In this document: positions 24,077 through 32,547 of the stretch, one piece after another | Position numbering within the stretch: position 1 is the stretch's first letter | Layout: every line of letters begins with the position of its first letter | Assembly (NCBI GenBank): GCA_944328445.1 | Contig: CALVHO010000004.1 | Location: 47,632 to 111,631 of the forward strand | Direction of reading: 5' to 3' | Length of the DNA stretch: 64,000 bases | DNA from: an uncultured Clostridia bacterium | GTDB taxonomy: Bacteria; Bacillota; Clostridia; Christensenellales; Borkfalkiaceae | Made by a program: the position numbers and the translations under genes | The notes under the pieces: model-generated | Told to the model about the DNA's origin: nothing | Databases searched by the model: none | The model's input: the letters and a program-made list of their open reading frames with translations, nothing else

Positions 24077-25509
24077 TGGCAGAGATCGCAAACTACAAAG
24101 TCGCCGCCTCTCCGCACAAGAGCGAGGGGAGCGGCACCCGCCGCATCATGCTCGACGTGCTCATCGCCCTCGCGCCCTGCCTCGCCGTCGGCACCGTCTA
24201 TTACGGCCTGTACGCGCTCATGCTGGTGGCGCTGTGCGTGGCGGCCTGTTTCGCGTCCGAGCAGCTTTTCAACCTCGCCCGCCGCAAGCCCTTCACCTTC
24301 GACCTCTCGGCCGTGGTCACGGGCGTCATCCTCGGGCTCAACCTGCCCCCGCGCGCCCCGTGGTACATCCCGCTCGTCGGCGGCGTGTTCGCCATCGTCG
24401 TCGTGAAGATGCTCTTCGGCGGCCTCGGCAAGAATTTTGCCAACCCCGCGGCCACGGCGCGCGTGTTTTTGCTGCTCGCCTACGGTTCGGTGATGACGAG
24501 CTACATCGGCGCGGACACGGGCAACTTCCTGCACGTCGACGTGCAGGCGGGCGCCACCTACCTCGGCGGCGGCGCGGCCGCGCTCGCGCCCTCCTTCCTG
24601 CATGCGGAGGGGTATTGGGGGCAGGTGTTGCAGCTGTTTTTGGGCTGGACGGGCGGCAGCATCGGCGAAACGTGCGTTCCCGCCATCCTTGCCGGCCTCG
24701 TCTACCTGCTCGCGCGCAGGGTCATCGACTGGCGCATCCCCGCCGTGTACGTGCTCACCGCCGCCCTGATGGTGCTCATCTGCTGGCAGAGCGCGTCCGA
24801 GATCTTGTTGCAGCTGTTTTCGGGCGGGTTGCTGTTCGGCGCCGTGTTCATGGCCACCGATTACGCCACCTCGCCCAAATGGCGGTACAACCGCGTGCTG
24901 TACGCCGTGGGGCTCGGGATGCTGACGGTGCTCATCCGCCGCTTCGGCTCCTACCCCGAGGGCACCTCGCTGGCCATTCTGATCATGAACCTCGTCGTGC
25001 CCGTCCTCGACCGCTGCATCCTGCCCGTGCGTTTCGGGCAGACGACCAAGGCCGGACGGCCCAAGCCCGACGTCATGAAATGGTCGATGCGCGCGCTGTG
25101 CCTGGCCATGGCGGCGGCGCTGGCGGTCTCGGCGGCCGTTCTGGCGCTGCAACCGCGCGAATACGCCTACATCCGCAGCGCCGAGCAGACGGCGGAGGGC
25201 GACTGCGTGCTCGAAGCGGGCGGCTTTTTCATGATCGGCCCCTACGAGCAGGAGCGCGCTTACCGCGTGACCATCGGCGGCGATACGCCCGTGGTGAAGG
25301 CGTTGGAACCCGTCAAGGAAAACACCGTCGGGTACGTGGCGGAGCTCTCCCTCTTCCGCGGCAAGACGCGCGCCGAGATCGCGGGGCTGACCGATCTTTC
25401 CGTCGATTCCGATTTTTCGGCCACCGTCACGAACACGGCGCTGCGGGACATGCTCCTCGAATGTTTCGACTACGTGAAATACGAAATGGGAGGGGGCGCG
25501 CATGGATAA
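24076..25509 (+). CDS. rnfD: Rnf complex subunit RnfD with an extra C-terminal domain
   Basis: Membrane subunit with covalently bound FMN. Residues 1-325 are RnfD: SPHKSEGSGTRRIM, many membrane helices, GKNFANPAATARVFLL, and the flavinylation motif DVQAGATYL with the acceptor Thr at 161. Normal RnfD ends near residue 320-350. This one is 477 residues: a further helix (about 343-365) leads into a soluble stretch of about 110 residues containing SDFSATVTNTALRDML, which resembles a degenerate RnfG FMN motif region. The extension could be a duplicated or rearranged RnfG-like domain. ATG 24076 overlaps the rnfC stop; the 3' end overlaps rnfG by eight bases. Confidence 0.93.
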   Translation: MAEIANYKVAASPHKSEGSGTRRIMLDVLIALAPCLAVGTVYYGLYALMLVALCVAACFASEQLFNLARRKPFTFDLSAVVTGVILGLNLPPRAPWYIPLVGGVFAIVVVKMLFGGLGKNFANPAATARVFLLLAYGSVMTSYIGADTGNFLHVDVQAGATYLGGGAAALAPSFLHAEGYWGQVLQLFLGWTGGSIGETCVPAILAGLVYLLARRVIDWRIPAVYVLTAALMVLICWQSASEILLQLFSGGLLFGAVFMATDYATSPKWRYNRVLYAVGLGMLTVLIRRFGSYPEGTSLAILIMNLVVPVLDRCILPVRFGQTTKAGRPKPDVMKWSMRALCLAMAAALAVSAAVLALQPREYAYIRSAEQTAEGDCVLEAGGFFMIGPYEQERAYRVTIGGDTPVVKALEPVKENTVGYVAELSLFRGKTRAEIAGLTDLSVDSDFSATVTNTALRDMLLECFDYVKYEMGGGAHG

Positions 25510-26110
25510 GGCAAAATTCAGGTCGCTTGGCAAGAGCGTGCTCGTGCTCGCGCTCATCGCCCTGTGCAGCGGCCTGCTCCTCGGCCTGGTGTACAGGCTC
25601 ACCTATGTAGACCCGCTCCTGTCCACCTACGAGCGCTTCGCCGCCGATACGGGCGCCTCGTTCAGCGCCATGGCCGACGAGGAAGGGGCGGCGTACGGGG
25701 ACGGCCGCGTCGTCTACTACGCCCTCTCCGACGACGGAACGGTGCAGGCCTTCCTCGCCGAGGGCGGCGGAGGGTTCGGCGGAACGGTGCAGCTGTACGT
25801 CTACCTGCGCGGCGGCAAGATCGAAAAGATCGCCGTCGGCGACCACAAGGAGACCTACCTGGGCCGCCTCGAAGACGCGGGCTTTTTGCAGGGCTTCCTC
25901 GGCAAGGACATCGCCTCGCTCGACGCGCTCGCGACCGACGGCGTCGCGGGGGCGACCAAGAGTTCAAACGCCGTGAAAAGCGCCCTTGACGCGGTGGCAA
26001 GCTACTGCGGCGAACATGCGCCGCAGGGCACGGTTTCGGCGCGGCCCGCCCCCGGCGCGGGGGAGGCCGCCGCCGTTCGCACATCGTTTGCGGGAGGATC
26101 GGGATCATGA
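25502..26110 (+). CDS. rnfG: Rnf complex subunit RnfG (FMN-binding)
   Basis: A 202-residue subunit with one N-terminal membrane helix (about 10-33) and an extracytoplasmic FMN-binding domain. The flavinylation motif appears as GVAGATKSSNAVKSAL near residue 145, with the acceptor Thr in GATKSS; the usual residue before GAT is Ser. The C-terminal 35 residues are Ala/Pro/Gly-rich and look disordered. It links electron transfer between RnfC/B and RnfD. It overlaps rnfD upstream by eight bases and rnfE by ATGA. Confidence 0.93.
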   Translation: MDKAKFRSLGKSVLVLALIALCSGLLLGLVYRLTYVDPLLSTYERFAADTGASFSAMADEEGAAYGDGRVVYYALSDDGTVQAFLAEGGGGFGGTVQLYVYLRGGKIEKIAVGDHKETYLGRLEDAGFLQGFLGKDIASLDALATDGVAGATKSSNAVKSALDAVASYCGEHAPQGTVSARPAPGAGEAAAVRTSFAGGSGS

Positions 26111-26772
26111 ACAAACGCAAGATGAAGGAAACGCTCCTGGGCGGGCTCATCCGCAACAACCCGACGTTCGTGTTGGTTTTGGGCACCTGTCCCACCATCG
26201 CCATGACCACGACGCTGTTTCAGGCCTTCGCGATGGGGGTGGCCACCACGTTCGTGCTCATCTTCTCCAACCTCTTCGTCAGCCTGCTGCGCGGGCTCAT
26301 CCCCGACAGGGTGCGCATCCCGTGCTACATCGTCATCATCTCCACCTTCGTCATCATCGTGCAGATGGTCATGCAGCGCTTCATGCCCGGCCTGTATTCG
26401 ACCATGCAGGCCTTCATCGCCCTCATCGTCGTCAACTGCATCATCCTGGCGCGCGCGGAGAGCTATGCGTCCTGCAACCCGCCGCTGTACAGCGCGCTCG
26501 ACGGCGTGTCCATGGGCCTCGGCTTCACGGCCGCGCTCTGCCTCATCGGCGTGGTGCGCGAGTTTCTGGCGGGCGGCTCCTTCGCGGGCATGAAGATCCC
26601 GGGCTTCCCCGCTATGGACGGCGTGGGGGCCAGCGCCTTCGGCTTCATCGTGTTCGGCTGCATGATGGCGCTGTTCAACTTCGCGATGCAAAAGCTGCGC
26701 GAACGCAGGGAAAGGATGGAGGCGTCCGTGCTGCCCCTGGCGGGCGGCGCCGCGGAGGAGGTGGCCGAATGA
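26107..26772 (+). CDS. rnfE: Rnf complex subunit RnfE
   Basis: Integral membrane subunit of about six helices, 221 residues, paralogous to RnfA. Visible signatures are LIRNNPTFVLVLGTCPTIAMTT at the N-terminus, LIVVNCIILARAESYAS in the middle and the RnfA/E-type FGFIVFGCMMALF near the end. RnfA and RnfE form the inner pore and share an Fe-S cluster between conserved Cys in inverted repeats. It overlaps rnfG by ATGA and its end overlaps rnfA by four bases. Confidence 0.94.
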   Translation: MNKRKMKETLLGGLIRNNPTFVLVLGTCPTIAMTTTLFQAFAMGVATTFVLIFSNLFVSLLRGLIPDRVRIPCYIVIISTFVIIVQMVMQRFMPGLYSTMQAFIALIVVNCIILARAESYASCNPPLYSALDGVSMGLGFTAALCLIGVVREFLAGGSFAGMKIPGFPAMDGVGASAFGFIVFGCMMALFNFAMQKLRERRERMEASVLPLAGGAAEEVAE

Positions 26773-27353
26773 CGGCTTCGATCGTCACCGTCATGTTCAC
26801 GGCGGTCATCTCGCAGAACATCGTCCTCTCGCAGTACCAGGGCATCTGCCCCTTCCTCGGCGTCTCCAAAAAGATGTCGAGCGCGGCGGGCATGGGGTTT
26901 GCGGTCATCTTCGTGATGGCGCTCTCCTCCGTCTTTTGCTGGCTGGTCTACAACTTCGTGCTGCTGCCGCTCGGCATCGAATTTCTCTATACGATGGCCT
27001 TTATCCTGGTCATCGCCTCGCTGGTGCAGCTTTTGGAAATGATCTTGAAGCGCTTCTCGCCCACGCTGTACAGCGCCCTCGGCGTGTACCTGCCCCTCAT
27101 CACCACCAACTGCGCCATCCTCGGCACCGCCAACAGCGCCGTCGTGTACAGTAGCTACAACTTCGTCTACACCTTCGCCGTATCCGTGGCGACGGGCGTC
27201 GGGTTCCTTCTGGCCATCTGCCTGCTGGCGGGCGTGCGCATGAAGACCGAACGCGCCGACATCCCCGCCTGCTTCAAGGGCTTCCCCATCACCCTCGTCA
27301 CGGCGGCGATCATGGCCCTCGCCTTCGCCGGGTTCGCCGGCATTCTGGCGTGA
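26769..27353 (+). CDS. rnfA: Rnf complex subunit RnfA
   Basis: A 194-residue six-helix membrane subunit. It begins ASIVTVMFTAVISQNIVLSQ and continues with GICPFLGVSKK (conserved Cys of the shared cluster), LPLITTNCAILG and AIMALAFAGFAGI, all typical of RnfA/NqrE. With RnfE it forms the membrane core that passes electrons across the bilayer. ATG 26769 overlaps the rnfE stop, and an AAAGGAGG for rnfB begins at its own stop codon. Confidence 0.95.
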   Translation: MTASIVTVMFTAVISQNIVLSQYQGICPFLGVSKKMSSAAGMGFAVIFVMALSSVFCWLVYNFVLLPLGIEFLYTMAFILVIASLVQLLEMILKRFSPTLYSALGVYLPLITTNCAILGTANSAVVYSSYNFVYTFAVSVATGVGFLLAICLLAGVRMKTERADIPACFKGFPITLVTAAIMALAFAGFAGILA

Positions 27354-27366
27354 AAGGAGGCCTGCC

Positions 27367-28161
27367 GTGAGTCCTGTATTGCAAGTCATCCTTTCGGGCG
27401 CGGTGATGCTGGCCATCGCCGTCGTCTTCGGCGTCATCCTCGTGCTCGTCTCCGACGCGCTGACCGTCCGCCGCGACGAGCGCGTCGAAAAGGTGGAAGA
27501 ACTTTTGGCCAAGTCCAACTGCGGCGGCTGCGGCCGCGCGGGCTGCGCGCAGTTTGCCGAGGCGCTCGTCAAGGGCGAGGCCAAGCTCTCCGACTGCCGC
27601 GCCACCCCCGCCGCCAATAAGGAAAAGATCGCCGCGCTTTTGGGCGGCGGCGATGTGGGGGAGGAGACCGTGGCCGTCGTGCATTGCAGCGGCGGGAACG
27701 CCTGCTTCGACAAATACGACTACCAAGGCTACGGCAACTGCGCCTCCTGCGAACTGATCGCGGGCGGCGTCAAGGCCTGCCCCGTCGGCTGCATCGGCAA
27801 AAAGACGTGCGCCGACGTCTGCCCCGCTGGCGCCGTCACCGTGGGGGACGGCGGCTATTCCGTCGTCGACAAGCGCAAATGCATCTCCTGCGGGGCGTGC
27901 ATCGATCATTGCCCCAAGGGCATCATCGGCCGCATCCCCAAAAACGCGGCGGTGTTCATCGCCTGCTCCAACCACGGCAAGGGCAAGGAAGTCACCGAGC
28001 TGTGCGCCCACGGCTGCATCGGCTGCGGGCTGTGCGCCAAAAACTGCCCCGCGGGCGCCATCGCCATGCAGGACGGGCTGCCCGTCATCGACTATTCCAA
28101 GTGCACGGGCTGCAAGACCTGCGTCGCCAAATGCCCGCGCAAGTGCATCTTCGAGCATTGA
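27367..28161 (+). CDS. rnfB: Rnf complex subunit RnfB (ferredoxin-accepting Fe-S protein)
   Basis: Electron-entry subunit taking electrons from reduced ferredoxin. The 264-residue protein has an N-terminal membrane helix (about 5-28), a 4Fe-4S domain with CGGCGRAGC near residue 52 and a later Cys, and then clusters CPVGCIGKKTCADVCP, CISCGACIDHCPKG, CIGCGLCAKNCPAG and CTGCKTCVAKCPRKC. The GTG start at 27367 is supported by AAAGGAGG at 27353-27360. It closes the rnfCDGEAB order used by Clostridia. A HAD hydrolase gene begins nine bases after it. Confidence 0.95.
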   Translation: MSPVLQVILSGAVMLAIAVVFGVILVLVSDALTVRRDERVEKVEELLAKSNCGGCGRAGCAQFAEALVKGEAKLSDCRATPAANKEKIAALLGGGDVGEETVAVVHCSGGNACFDKYDYQGYGNCASCELIAGGVKACPVGCIGKKTCADVCPAGAVTVGDGGYSVVDKRKCISCGACIDHCPKGIIGRIPKNAAVFIACSNHGKGKEVTELCAHGCIGCGLCAKNCPAGAIAMQDGLPVIDYSKCTGCKTCVAKCPRKCIFEH

Positions 28162-28169
28162 GGCCGGCC

Positions 28170-28814
28170 ATGAACGTGCGTTACGTGCTCTTCGATCTCG
28201 ACGGCACCCTATTCGACACTTCGCCCGGCATCAAGCGCTGCGTGCGCGCGGCGCTCGCGGCGTTCGGGTACGACGCGGGGGACCTCAACAGGTTCATCGG
28301 CCCGCCCTTTCTGGACGCGCTGACGGAATTTTGCGGGCTTAGCCGTGAACAAGCCCTGCGCGTCAAGGACGAGTACCGCCGCCTCTACGGGGCGGGCGGC
28401 GTCGACGAATGCGCCCCCATGCCCGGGGCGGAACAATGCCTGCAAGCGCTGCGGGCGGCGGGGCTCACGCCGGCGGTGGCCACCTCCAAGCCCCGCCCCT
28501 TTGCCATGCGGGTGTTGGAGCGCTTCGGTTTTGAAAAGTACTTCGCCTGCATCGCCGCCGACGATACGCCCACGGGCACGGGCAAGGCGGAGGTGGTGGC
28601 CGCCGCCCTCCGCGCGCTGGGCGATCCGCCGCCGCAGGCCTGCGTCATGGTGGGGGACCGCAAGTACGACGTGCTCGGCGCCGCCGCCCACGGCATCCGC
28701 TGCATCTGCTACGCCTCGGGGTTCGCCGCGGCGGGCGAATACGAGGCCGCGGGCGCATGGAAAGTGGTCACGGACTTCGCGGGCGTGCGCGACGCCGTTC
28801 TCTCCCTGCGCTGA
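28170..28814 (+). CDS. HAD-superfamily hydrolase, phosphoglycolate phosphatase-like
   Basis: A 214-residue haloacid-dehalogenase phosphatase. Motif I is LFDLDGTLFDTSPG with the nucleophile Asp, motif II Thr/Ser is in AVATSKPRP, motif III Lys in TGTGKAEVV and motif IV acidic pair in VMVGDRKYDVLGA. A helical cap of subfamily I type lies between motifs I and II. It should dephosphorylate a small sugar- or nucleotide-phosphate; phosphoglycolate is the nearest family guess. It begins nine bases after rnfB and is probably the last gene of that transcript. Confidence 0.85.
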   Translation: MNVRYVLFDLDGTLFDTSPGIKRCVRAALAAFGYDAGDLNRFIGPPFLDALTEFCGLSREQALRVKDEYRRLYGAGGVDECAPMPGAEQCLQALRAAGLTPAVATSKPRPFAMRVLERFGFEKYFACIAADDTPTGTGKAEVVAAALRALGDPPPQACVMVGDRKYDVLGAAAHGIRCICYASGFAAAGEYEAAGAWKVVTDFAGVRDAVLSLR

Positions 28815-28874
28815 CCGCCTCGCTGCAAGCGCCTTCGCCCCGCGCACCCGCGGCGAAGGCCTTGCTTCGGGCGC

Positions 28875-28925
28875 CCGCTCTGCGCCCGCTCCGTCCGTTT
28901 GCGGAAGGGTCCGCTCTGCGCCCGC
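28875..28925. repeat. 36-bp-spaced direct repeat downstream of the HAD gene
   Basis: CCGCTCTGCGCCCGC occurs at 28875-28889 and 28911-28925, 36 bases apart. It resembles the other short-period G+C-rich spacer repeats in the window. Confidence 0.6.
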
Positions 28926-28987
28926 CGCCCGCCCCGCGGCGGGGGAAAAGCCGCGGCGCGTTGTGGAGAATTTTATGTCGAAACGGG

Positions 28988-29159
28988 TTTGTGCATTTTG
29001 TACAGGCTCTTTTTTTCTGTCGATTGTCGTATTTTGTGTATAAATTTATAGAAAAAGATAATAATTTACAAAATCTGTGTTGCTACCGTACAAAATCGCG
29101 GAAGTCGGACAAAATGCAAAAAAAAATGCACAAATTCTCAAAAAAGCCCTATACAAAAC
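28988..29159. promoter_or_regulatory. AT-rich regulatory region with six ACAAAA(T) motifs and a 12-bp inverted repeat
   Basis: Within 172 A+T-rich bases, a GTACAAAAT-like motif appears six times: on the minus strand at 28995-29003 and 29031-29039, on the plus strand at 29065-29074, 29088-29096, 29107-29115 and 29151-29159, the last overlapping the -35 of the ppx promoter. TTTGTGCATTTT at 28988-28999 is the exact inverted complement of AAAATGCACAAA at 29123-29134. The layout suggests cooperative binding of a regulator upstream of ppx-maf-mreB. The regulator is unknown. The rest of the 483-base gap (28815-28970) is G+C-rich with no gene. Confidence 0.55.
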
Positions 29160-29178
29160 AGCGAAACGATGATATAAT
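29150..29178 (+). promoter_or_regulatory. Promoter of ppx
   Basis: TATACA (29150-29155), 17-bp spacer, TATAAT (29173-29178). The -35 matches consensus at four of six positions and overlaps the last ACAAAA motif. Confidence 0.7.
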
Positions 29179-29297
29179 GATTTCGGTTAAATTTTTTTAT
29201 TTCGGCGGCAGGGCCGCCGTGACCCGCCTCGGGGCGGCCCGCAGCGGCCGCGGAGCGGGTCCGGTTTTGGAAGGTATTCCGACAGCAGAGGTGTAAC

Positions 29298-30812
29298 GTG
29301 GAAAAGATCGGTATCATTGACTTAGGCTCCAATTCGGCGCGTCTCGTGGTGGTGGAGCTGTTCGGCGAGGGCCATTTCATGGTGGTGGACGAGATCAAGG
29401 AGAGCGTCCGCCTGGGCCAGGACATGGAGCGCGACGGGTTTTTGAAGCCCCAGCGCGTCGCCGAGACCATCAAGACGCTGAAAATGTTCAAAAAACTGGC
29501 GGACTCCCACAGGGTGGACCGCATTATCGCCGTGGCCACGGCCGCCGTGCGCCGCGCCAAAAACCAGCGCAGCTTTCTCGACGAGATCCAGGCCACCTGC
29601 GGCATCAAGGTCAAAGTGCTCAGCGAAGAGGAGGAGGCGACCCTCGTCTACCGCGGCGTCATCAACTCGATGGACGTCCCCAAAGGCATCATTTTGGAGA
29701 TCGGCGGCGGCAGCACCAAGATCGTCTACTACAACCGCCGCAACATGCTCAACTGCGCGTCGCTTCCCTTCGGCGCGGTGACGCTGACAGACCTGTTCAA
29801 GGACGACGGCCTCAGCCCCAAAGAGCAGGCCGAAAAGATCGAAGAATTTTTCACCGAGCAGCTTTCGGGCATCGAATGGCTGCAAACGGTGGATGCCGAC
29901 ACGCAGATGATCGGCGTGGGCGGCTCCTTCCGCAACATCTTCAAGATCAGCAAGATGGTGCGCAAATACCCGCTCGACACCGTGCACAACTACGTGCTGC
30001 CCGTCGAGGATTTCGATTCTATCTACGACATGATCAAGGTGCTCGACCTCGACCGCAAGCGCAAGATCAAGGGCATCTCCACCGCGCGCGCGGACATCCT
30101 GCCCGCCGCCCTTGCCGTGGTCAAGGCCTTCACGCGGTTCTTGCACTTTGAAACGTTCACGGTCAGCGGCATGGGACTGCGCGAGGGGATCATGTTCAAC
30201 CAGGCCATGCCCGTCACCCTCGAAAAGCCCATTTCCGACATCCTGGGGTACAGCCTCAACACCCTCGTGCGCTACTACGAATGCGACAGCCGCCACGTGG
30301 AAAACGTGGTCAGCCTCTCGGTGCAGCTGTTCAAGCAGCTGCGCGTGCTGCACAAGTTCCCGCGCCAGTACCTGAAAATTTTGAAGGTGGCCGCGACCCT
30401 GCACGACTGCGGCACCCGCATCAAGTACTACAACCACCAAAAGCACAGCTGTTACATGATCCTCAATTCCACCCTGTACGGCATCACCCACCGCGAGATC
30501 GTGCTGGCCGCCTTCGTCGCGGGGTGCCACAAGAAGGAGGACATCGCCCTCAACGACTGGGTCCGCTATAAGGACATCGTGCTCGAAGAGGACCTCGAAG
30601 CGGTGAAAAAGCTGGGCGTGATGCTGCGCATCGCCGAAAGCCTCGACCGCGGCTGCTGCGGCACCGTCCGCGGCATCAACTGCGACGTGCTCGGCGACTC
30701 CGTCATCATGAAGACGGAAGTGGACGGAGACGCCTCCTTGGAGATCCGCGACGCGCTCTCGGCGGGCACCGAATTCCGCAAATCCTTCCGCAAGAACCTG
30801 GAGATCCTGTAA
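29298..30812 (+). CDS. ppx: Ppx/GppA-family exopolyphosphatase with C-terminal HD domain
   Basis: Hydrolyses terminal phosphates from polyphosphate (or pppGpp in GppA types). Residues 1-300 form the ASKHA ATPase-like fold with GIIDLGSNSARLVVVE (phosphate 1), ILEIGGGSTKIVYY (phosphate 2) and IGVGGSFRN (adenosine). Residues 310-504 form the HD-like helical domain with AATLHDCGTRIKYYNHQKHS and REIVLAAFVAG. At 504 residues it has the two-domain Ppx length. The start is GTG 29298 with AGAGGTG just upstream, giving the family-typical MEKIGIID start. It is the first gene after the AT-rich control region and is followed by its own hairpin terminator. Confidence 0.9.
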   Translation: MEKIGIIDLGSNSARLVVVELFGEGHFMVVDEIKESVRLGQDMERDGFLKPQRVAETIKTLKMFKKLADSHRVDRIIAVATAAVRRAKNQRSFLDEIQATCGIKVKVLSEEEEATLVYRGVINSMDVPKGIILEIGGGSTKIVYYNRRNMLNCASLPFGAVTLTDLFKDDGLSPKEQAEKIEEFFTEQLSGIEWLQTVDADTQMIGVGGSFRNIFKISKMVRKYPLDTVHNYVLPVEDFDSIYDMIKVLDLDRKRKIKGISTARADILPAALAVVKAFTRFLHFETFTVSGMGLREGIMFNQAMPVTLEKPISDILGYSLNTLVRYYECDSRHVENVVSLSVQLFKQLRVLHKFPRQYLKILKVAATLHDCGTRIKYYNHQKHSCYMILNSTLYGITHREIVLAAFVAGCHKKEDIALNDWVRYKDIVLEEDLEAVKKLGVMLRIAESLDRGCCGTVRGINCDVLGDSVIMKTEVDGDASLEIRDALSAGTEFRKSFRKNLEIL

Positions 30813-30819
30813 ATTTGCG

Positions 30820-30845
30820 AAAAGCCGCAAGCGTTTGCGGCTTTT
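30820..30845 (+). terminator. Intrinsic terminator after ppx
   Basis: Stem GCCGCAA/TTGCGGC (30824-30830 with 30835-30841), flanked by AAAA and followed by TTTTC. Because maf starts 19 bases later with no obvious promoter, it may be leaky. Confidence 0.75.
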
Positions 30846-30863
30846 CTTGCGATGTATACCGCC

Positions 30864-31424
30864 ATGCAACTGATCCTTGCCAGCGCCTCCCCGCGGCGCA
30901 AAGAGATCCTGGCGGGCATCTGCCCCGCCTTCGCGGTGGAAACCGCGGCGTGCGAAGAGCGCGCCCCCGCCCATTTCCCGCCCCCGCGCTATGCGCGGGA
31001 GCTCGCGCGCGCCAAAGCGCGTGACGTGGCCTCCCGCCACGAAGGCGCCGCCGTCCTCGGGGCGGACACGGTCGTGGTCCTGGACGGGCGCATCCTCGGC
31101 AAACCCGCCGGCGAGGCGGAAGCCAAAGCCACCCTGCGCGCCCTCTCGGGGCGCAAACACGCCGTCTACACGGGCTGGTGCCTGCTGTGCGGGGGAAAGG
31201 AGTACGGCGGCACCTGCAAAACGACCGTGTTTTTTCATGAACTGAGCGATGCGTTCATCGATGCGTATGTCGCCACGGGCTCGCCTATGGACAAGGCGGG
31301 CAGTTACGGCATCCAGGACGACGCGCGCCTGGTGCGCTCCTTCCGCGGCAGCTACACGAACGTCGTGGGCCTGCCCGCCGAAGCGATCGCAAAATGCCTT
31401 ACCAAGATCGGGATACTGCCATGA
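30864..31424 (+). CDS. maf: Maf family nucleoside triphosphate pyrophosphatase
   Basis: House-cleaning enzyme that hydrolyses dTTP/UTP or modified NTPs to monophosphates; the name comes from septum-formation inhibition in Bacillus. The 186-residue product has the Maf signature: LILASASPRRKEIL at the N-terminus, VLGADTVVVLDGRILGKP with the catalytic Asp, and GKEYGG...GSPMDKAGSYGIQ. ATG 30864 is used to match the family start; an in-frame ATG at 30852 adds four residues. Its last four bases overlap the mreB-like gene, and maf-mreB neighbourhoods are widespread in Bacillota. Confidence 0.93.
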   Translation: MQLILASASPRRKEILAGICPAFAVETAACEERAPAHFPPPRYARELARAKARDVASRHEGAAVLGADTVVVLDGRILGKPAGEAEAKATLRALSGRKHAVYTGWCLLCGGKEYGGTCKTTVFFHELSDAFIDAYVATGSPMDKAGSYGIQDDARLVRSFRGSYTNVVGLPAEAIAKCLTKIGILP

Positions 31425-32419
31425 TCAAACTTGCCATCGACCTCGGATCGTCGGTCACGAAAATTTTCAAGATCGGCAGCGGCATCGTGCTGGCCGAACC
31501 CAGCTGCGTCGCCGTGGCTTCGGGCACGCGCGCCGTCAAGGCCATCGGGCAGGAAGCCAAGCTGCTCATCGGCAAAACGGCCGAATACACGACCATCGTC
31601 TTCCCCGTCTTTGAGGCGGACATCGTCGACGGCCCCATGGCCGCCGTCATGCTGACCTATTTCCTCAAAAAGATCGGCATCGGCCGCGCGCAGGCCAAGC
31701 GCAGCGAGGTGCTCTTTTCGGTGCCCTGCGGCGCGGAGACGGAACTTTTGGACCGCTACGCCCGCCTGGCGGCCGCCTGCAACATCGGCAGTTTCCGCTT
31801 CATGGAAACGCCTTTTCTGGCCGCGCTCGGGCAGGACGTGCCCCTCAGCGAGGCCGACCCGATGTTCGTCGCCGACATCGGCGGCGGCAGCACCAACATC
31901 GCCGCCTTCTCCCTCGACGGCATCATCGCGGGCGTCGGCATCAACCTCGGCGGCGGCAACATCGACAGCCACATCATCGACCACATCGCCCGCTCCTTCA
32001 ATTTGAAGATCGGCCTGCAATCGAGCGAAAAGCTCAAACGCACGGTGGGCAGCCTGTACACGGGCGACGCCGAAAAGACCATCGTCAACGGGCGGGACGT
32101 TACCACGGGCCGCCCGCGCGCCGTGGCGGTCTCCTCGGCGGACATCTACCCCTGCGTCAAGGCCTTTGCCGACAAGGTCATCCGCTACATGCTGCTGGTG
32201 GTGGCAAAGCTGCCCGCCGAAGTTTCGGCCAGCGTCTACCGCAACGGCATCTTCCTTTCGGGCGGAACGGCGGCGCTGATCGGGCTGGACGATTACATCG
32301 CCCGCGCCATGCAGATGGACGTGAACCTGGCCGACGAGCCCCAGATGGCCGTCATCCTCGGCGCGGGGCGCGCCGTCGGCAACGAGGACGTCCTCGACGC
32401 CGTCGCCCTCGAATACTGA
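31421..32419 (+). CDS. Divergent MreB-like rod-shape actin homologue
   Basis: A 332-residue actin-fold protein of the MreB group, expected to polymerise on the membrane and guide lateral wall synthesis. Typical elements are IKLAIDLGSSVTKIFKIG then GIVLAEPSCVAV, VFPVFEADIVDGPMAAVMLTYF, the phosphate-2 loop FVADIGGGSTNIA, GGGNIDSHIIDH and IFLSGGTAALIG. The first phosphate loop reads DLGSSVT where MreB has DLGTANT, and overall similarity looks lower than for a primary MreB, so this may be a paralogue. mreC and mreD do not follow; a terminator does. It starts inside the maf stop (ATGA). Confidence 0.82.
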   Translation: MIKLAIDLGSSVTKIFKIGSGIVLAEPSCVAVASGTRAVKAIGQEAKLLIGKTAEYTTIVFPVFEADIVDGPMAAVMLTYFLKKIGIGRAQAKRSEVLFSVPCGAETELLDRYARLAAACNIGSFRFMETPFLAALGQDVPLSEADPMFVADIGGGSTNIAAFSLDGIIAGVGINLGGGNIDSHIIDHIARSFNLKIGLQSSEKLKRTVGSLYTGDAEKTIVNGRDVTTGRPRAVAVSSADIYPCVKAFADKVIRYMLLVVAKLPAEVSASVYRNGIFLSGGTAALIGLDDYIARAMQMDVNLADEPQMAVILGAGRAVGNEDVLDAVALEY

Positions 32420-32480
32420 ACGGTCGCCCGCCTTTTTTTTGGCGCGGTCCGCCCGTTCACACGGGACAGCGATACAAAAC

Positions 32481-32516
32481 AGCCCCGCGGGAGCCGTTCG
32501 GCTCCCGCGGGGCTTT
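32481..32516. terminator. Bidirectional terminator between mreB-like and acyl-CoA synthetase genes
   Basis: A 14-bp stem (32481-32494 with 32501-32514) and a six-base loop, with TTT on the right and AAAAC on the left, between convergent genes. Confidence 0.85.
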
Positions 32517-32547
32517 GCCTGCGGGGGATGGTCTTTTCACGGGGCGG

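Noticed and set aside
28977..29043. A short open frame near 28977 in the A+T-rich region before ppx
   Set aside because: It spans the motif cluster, has no ribosome site and encodes a Phe/Val/Cys-rich peptide without support.
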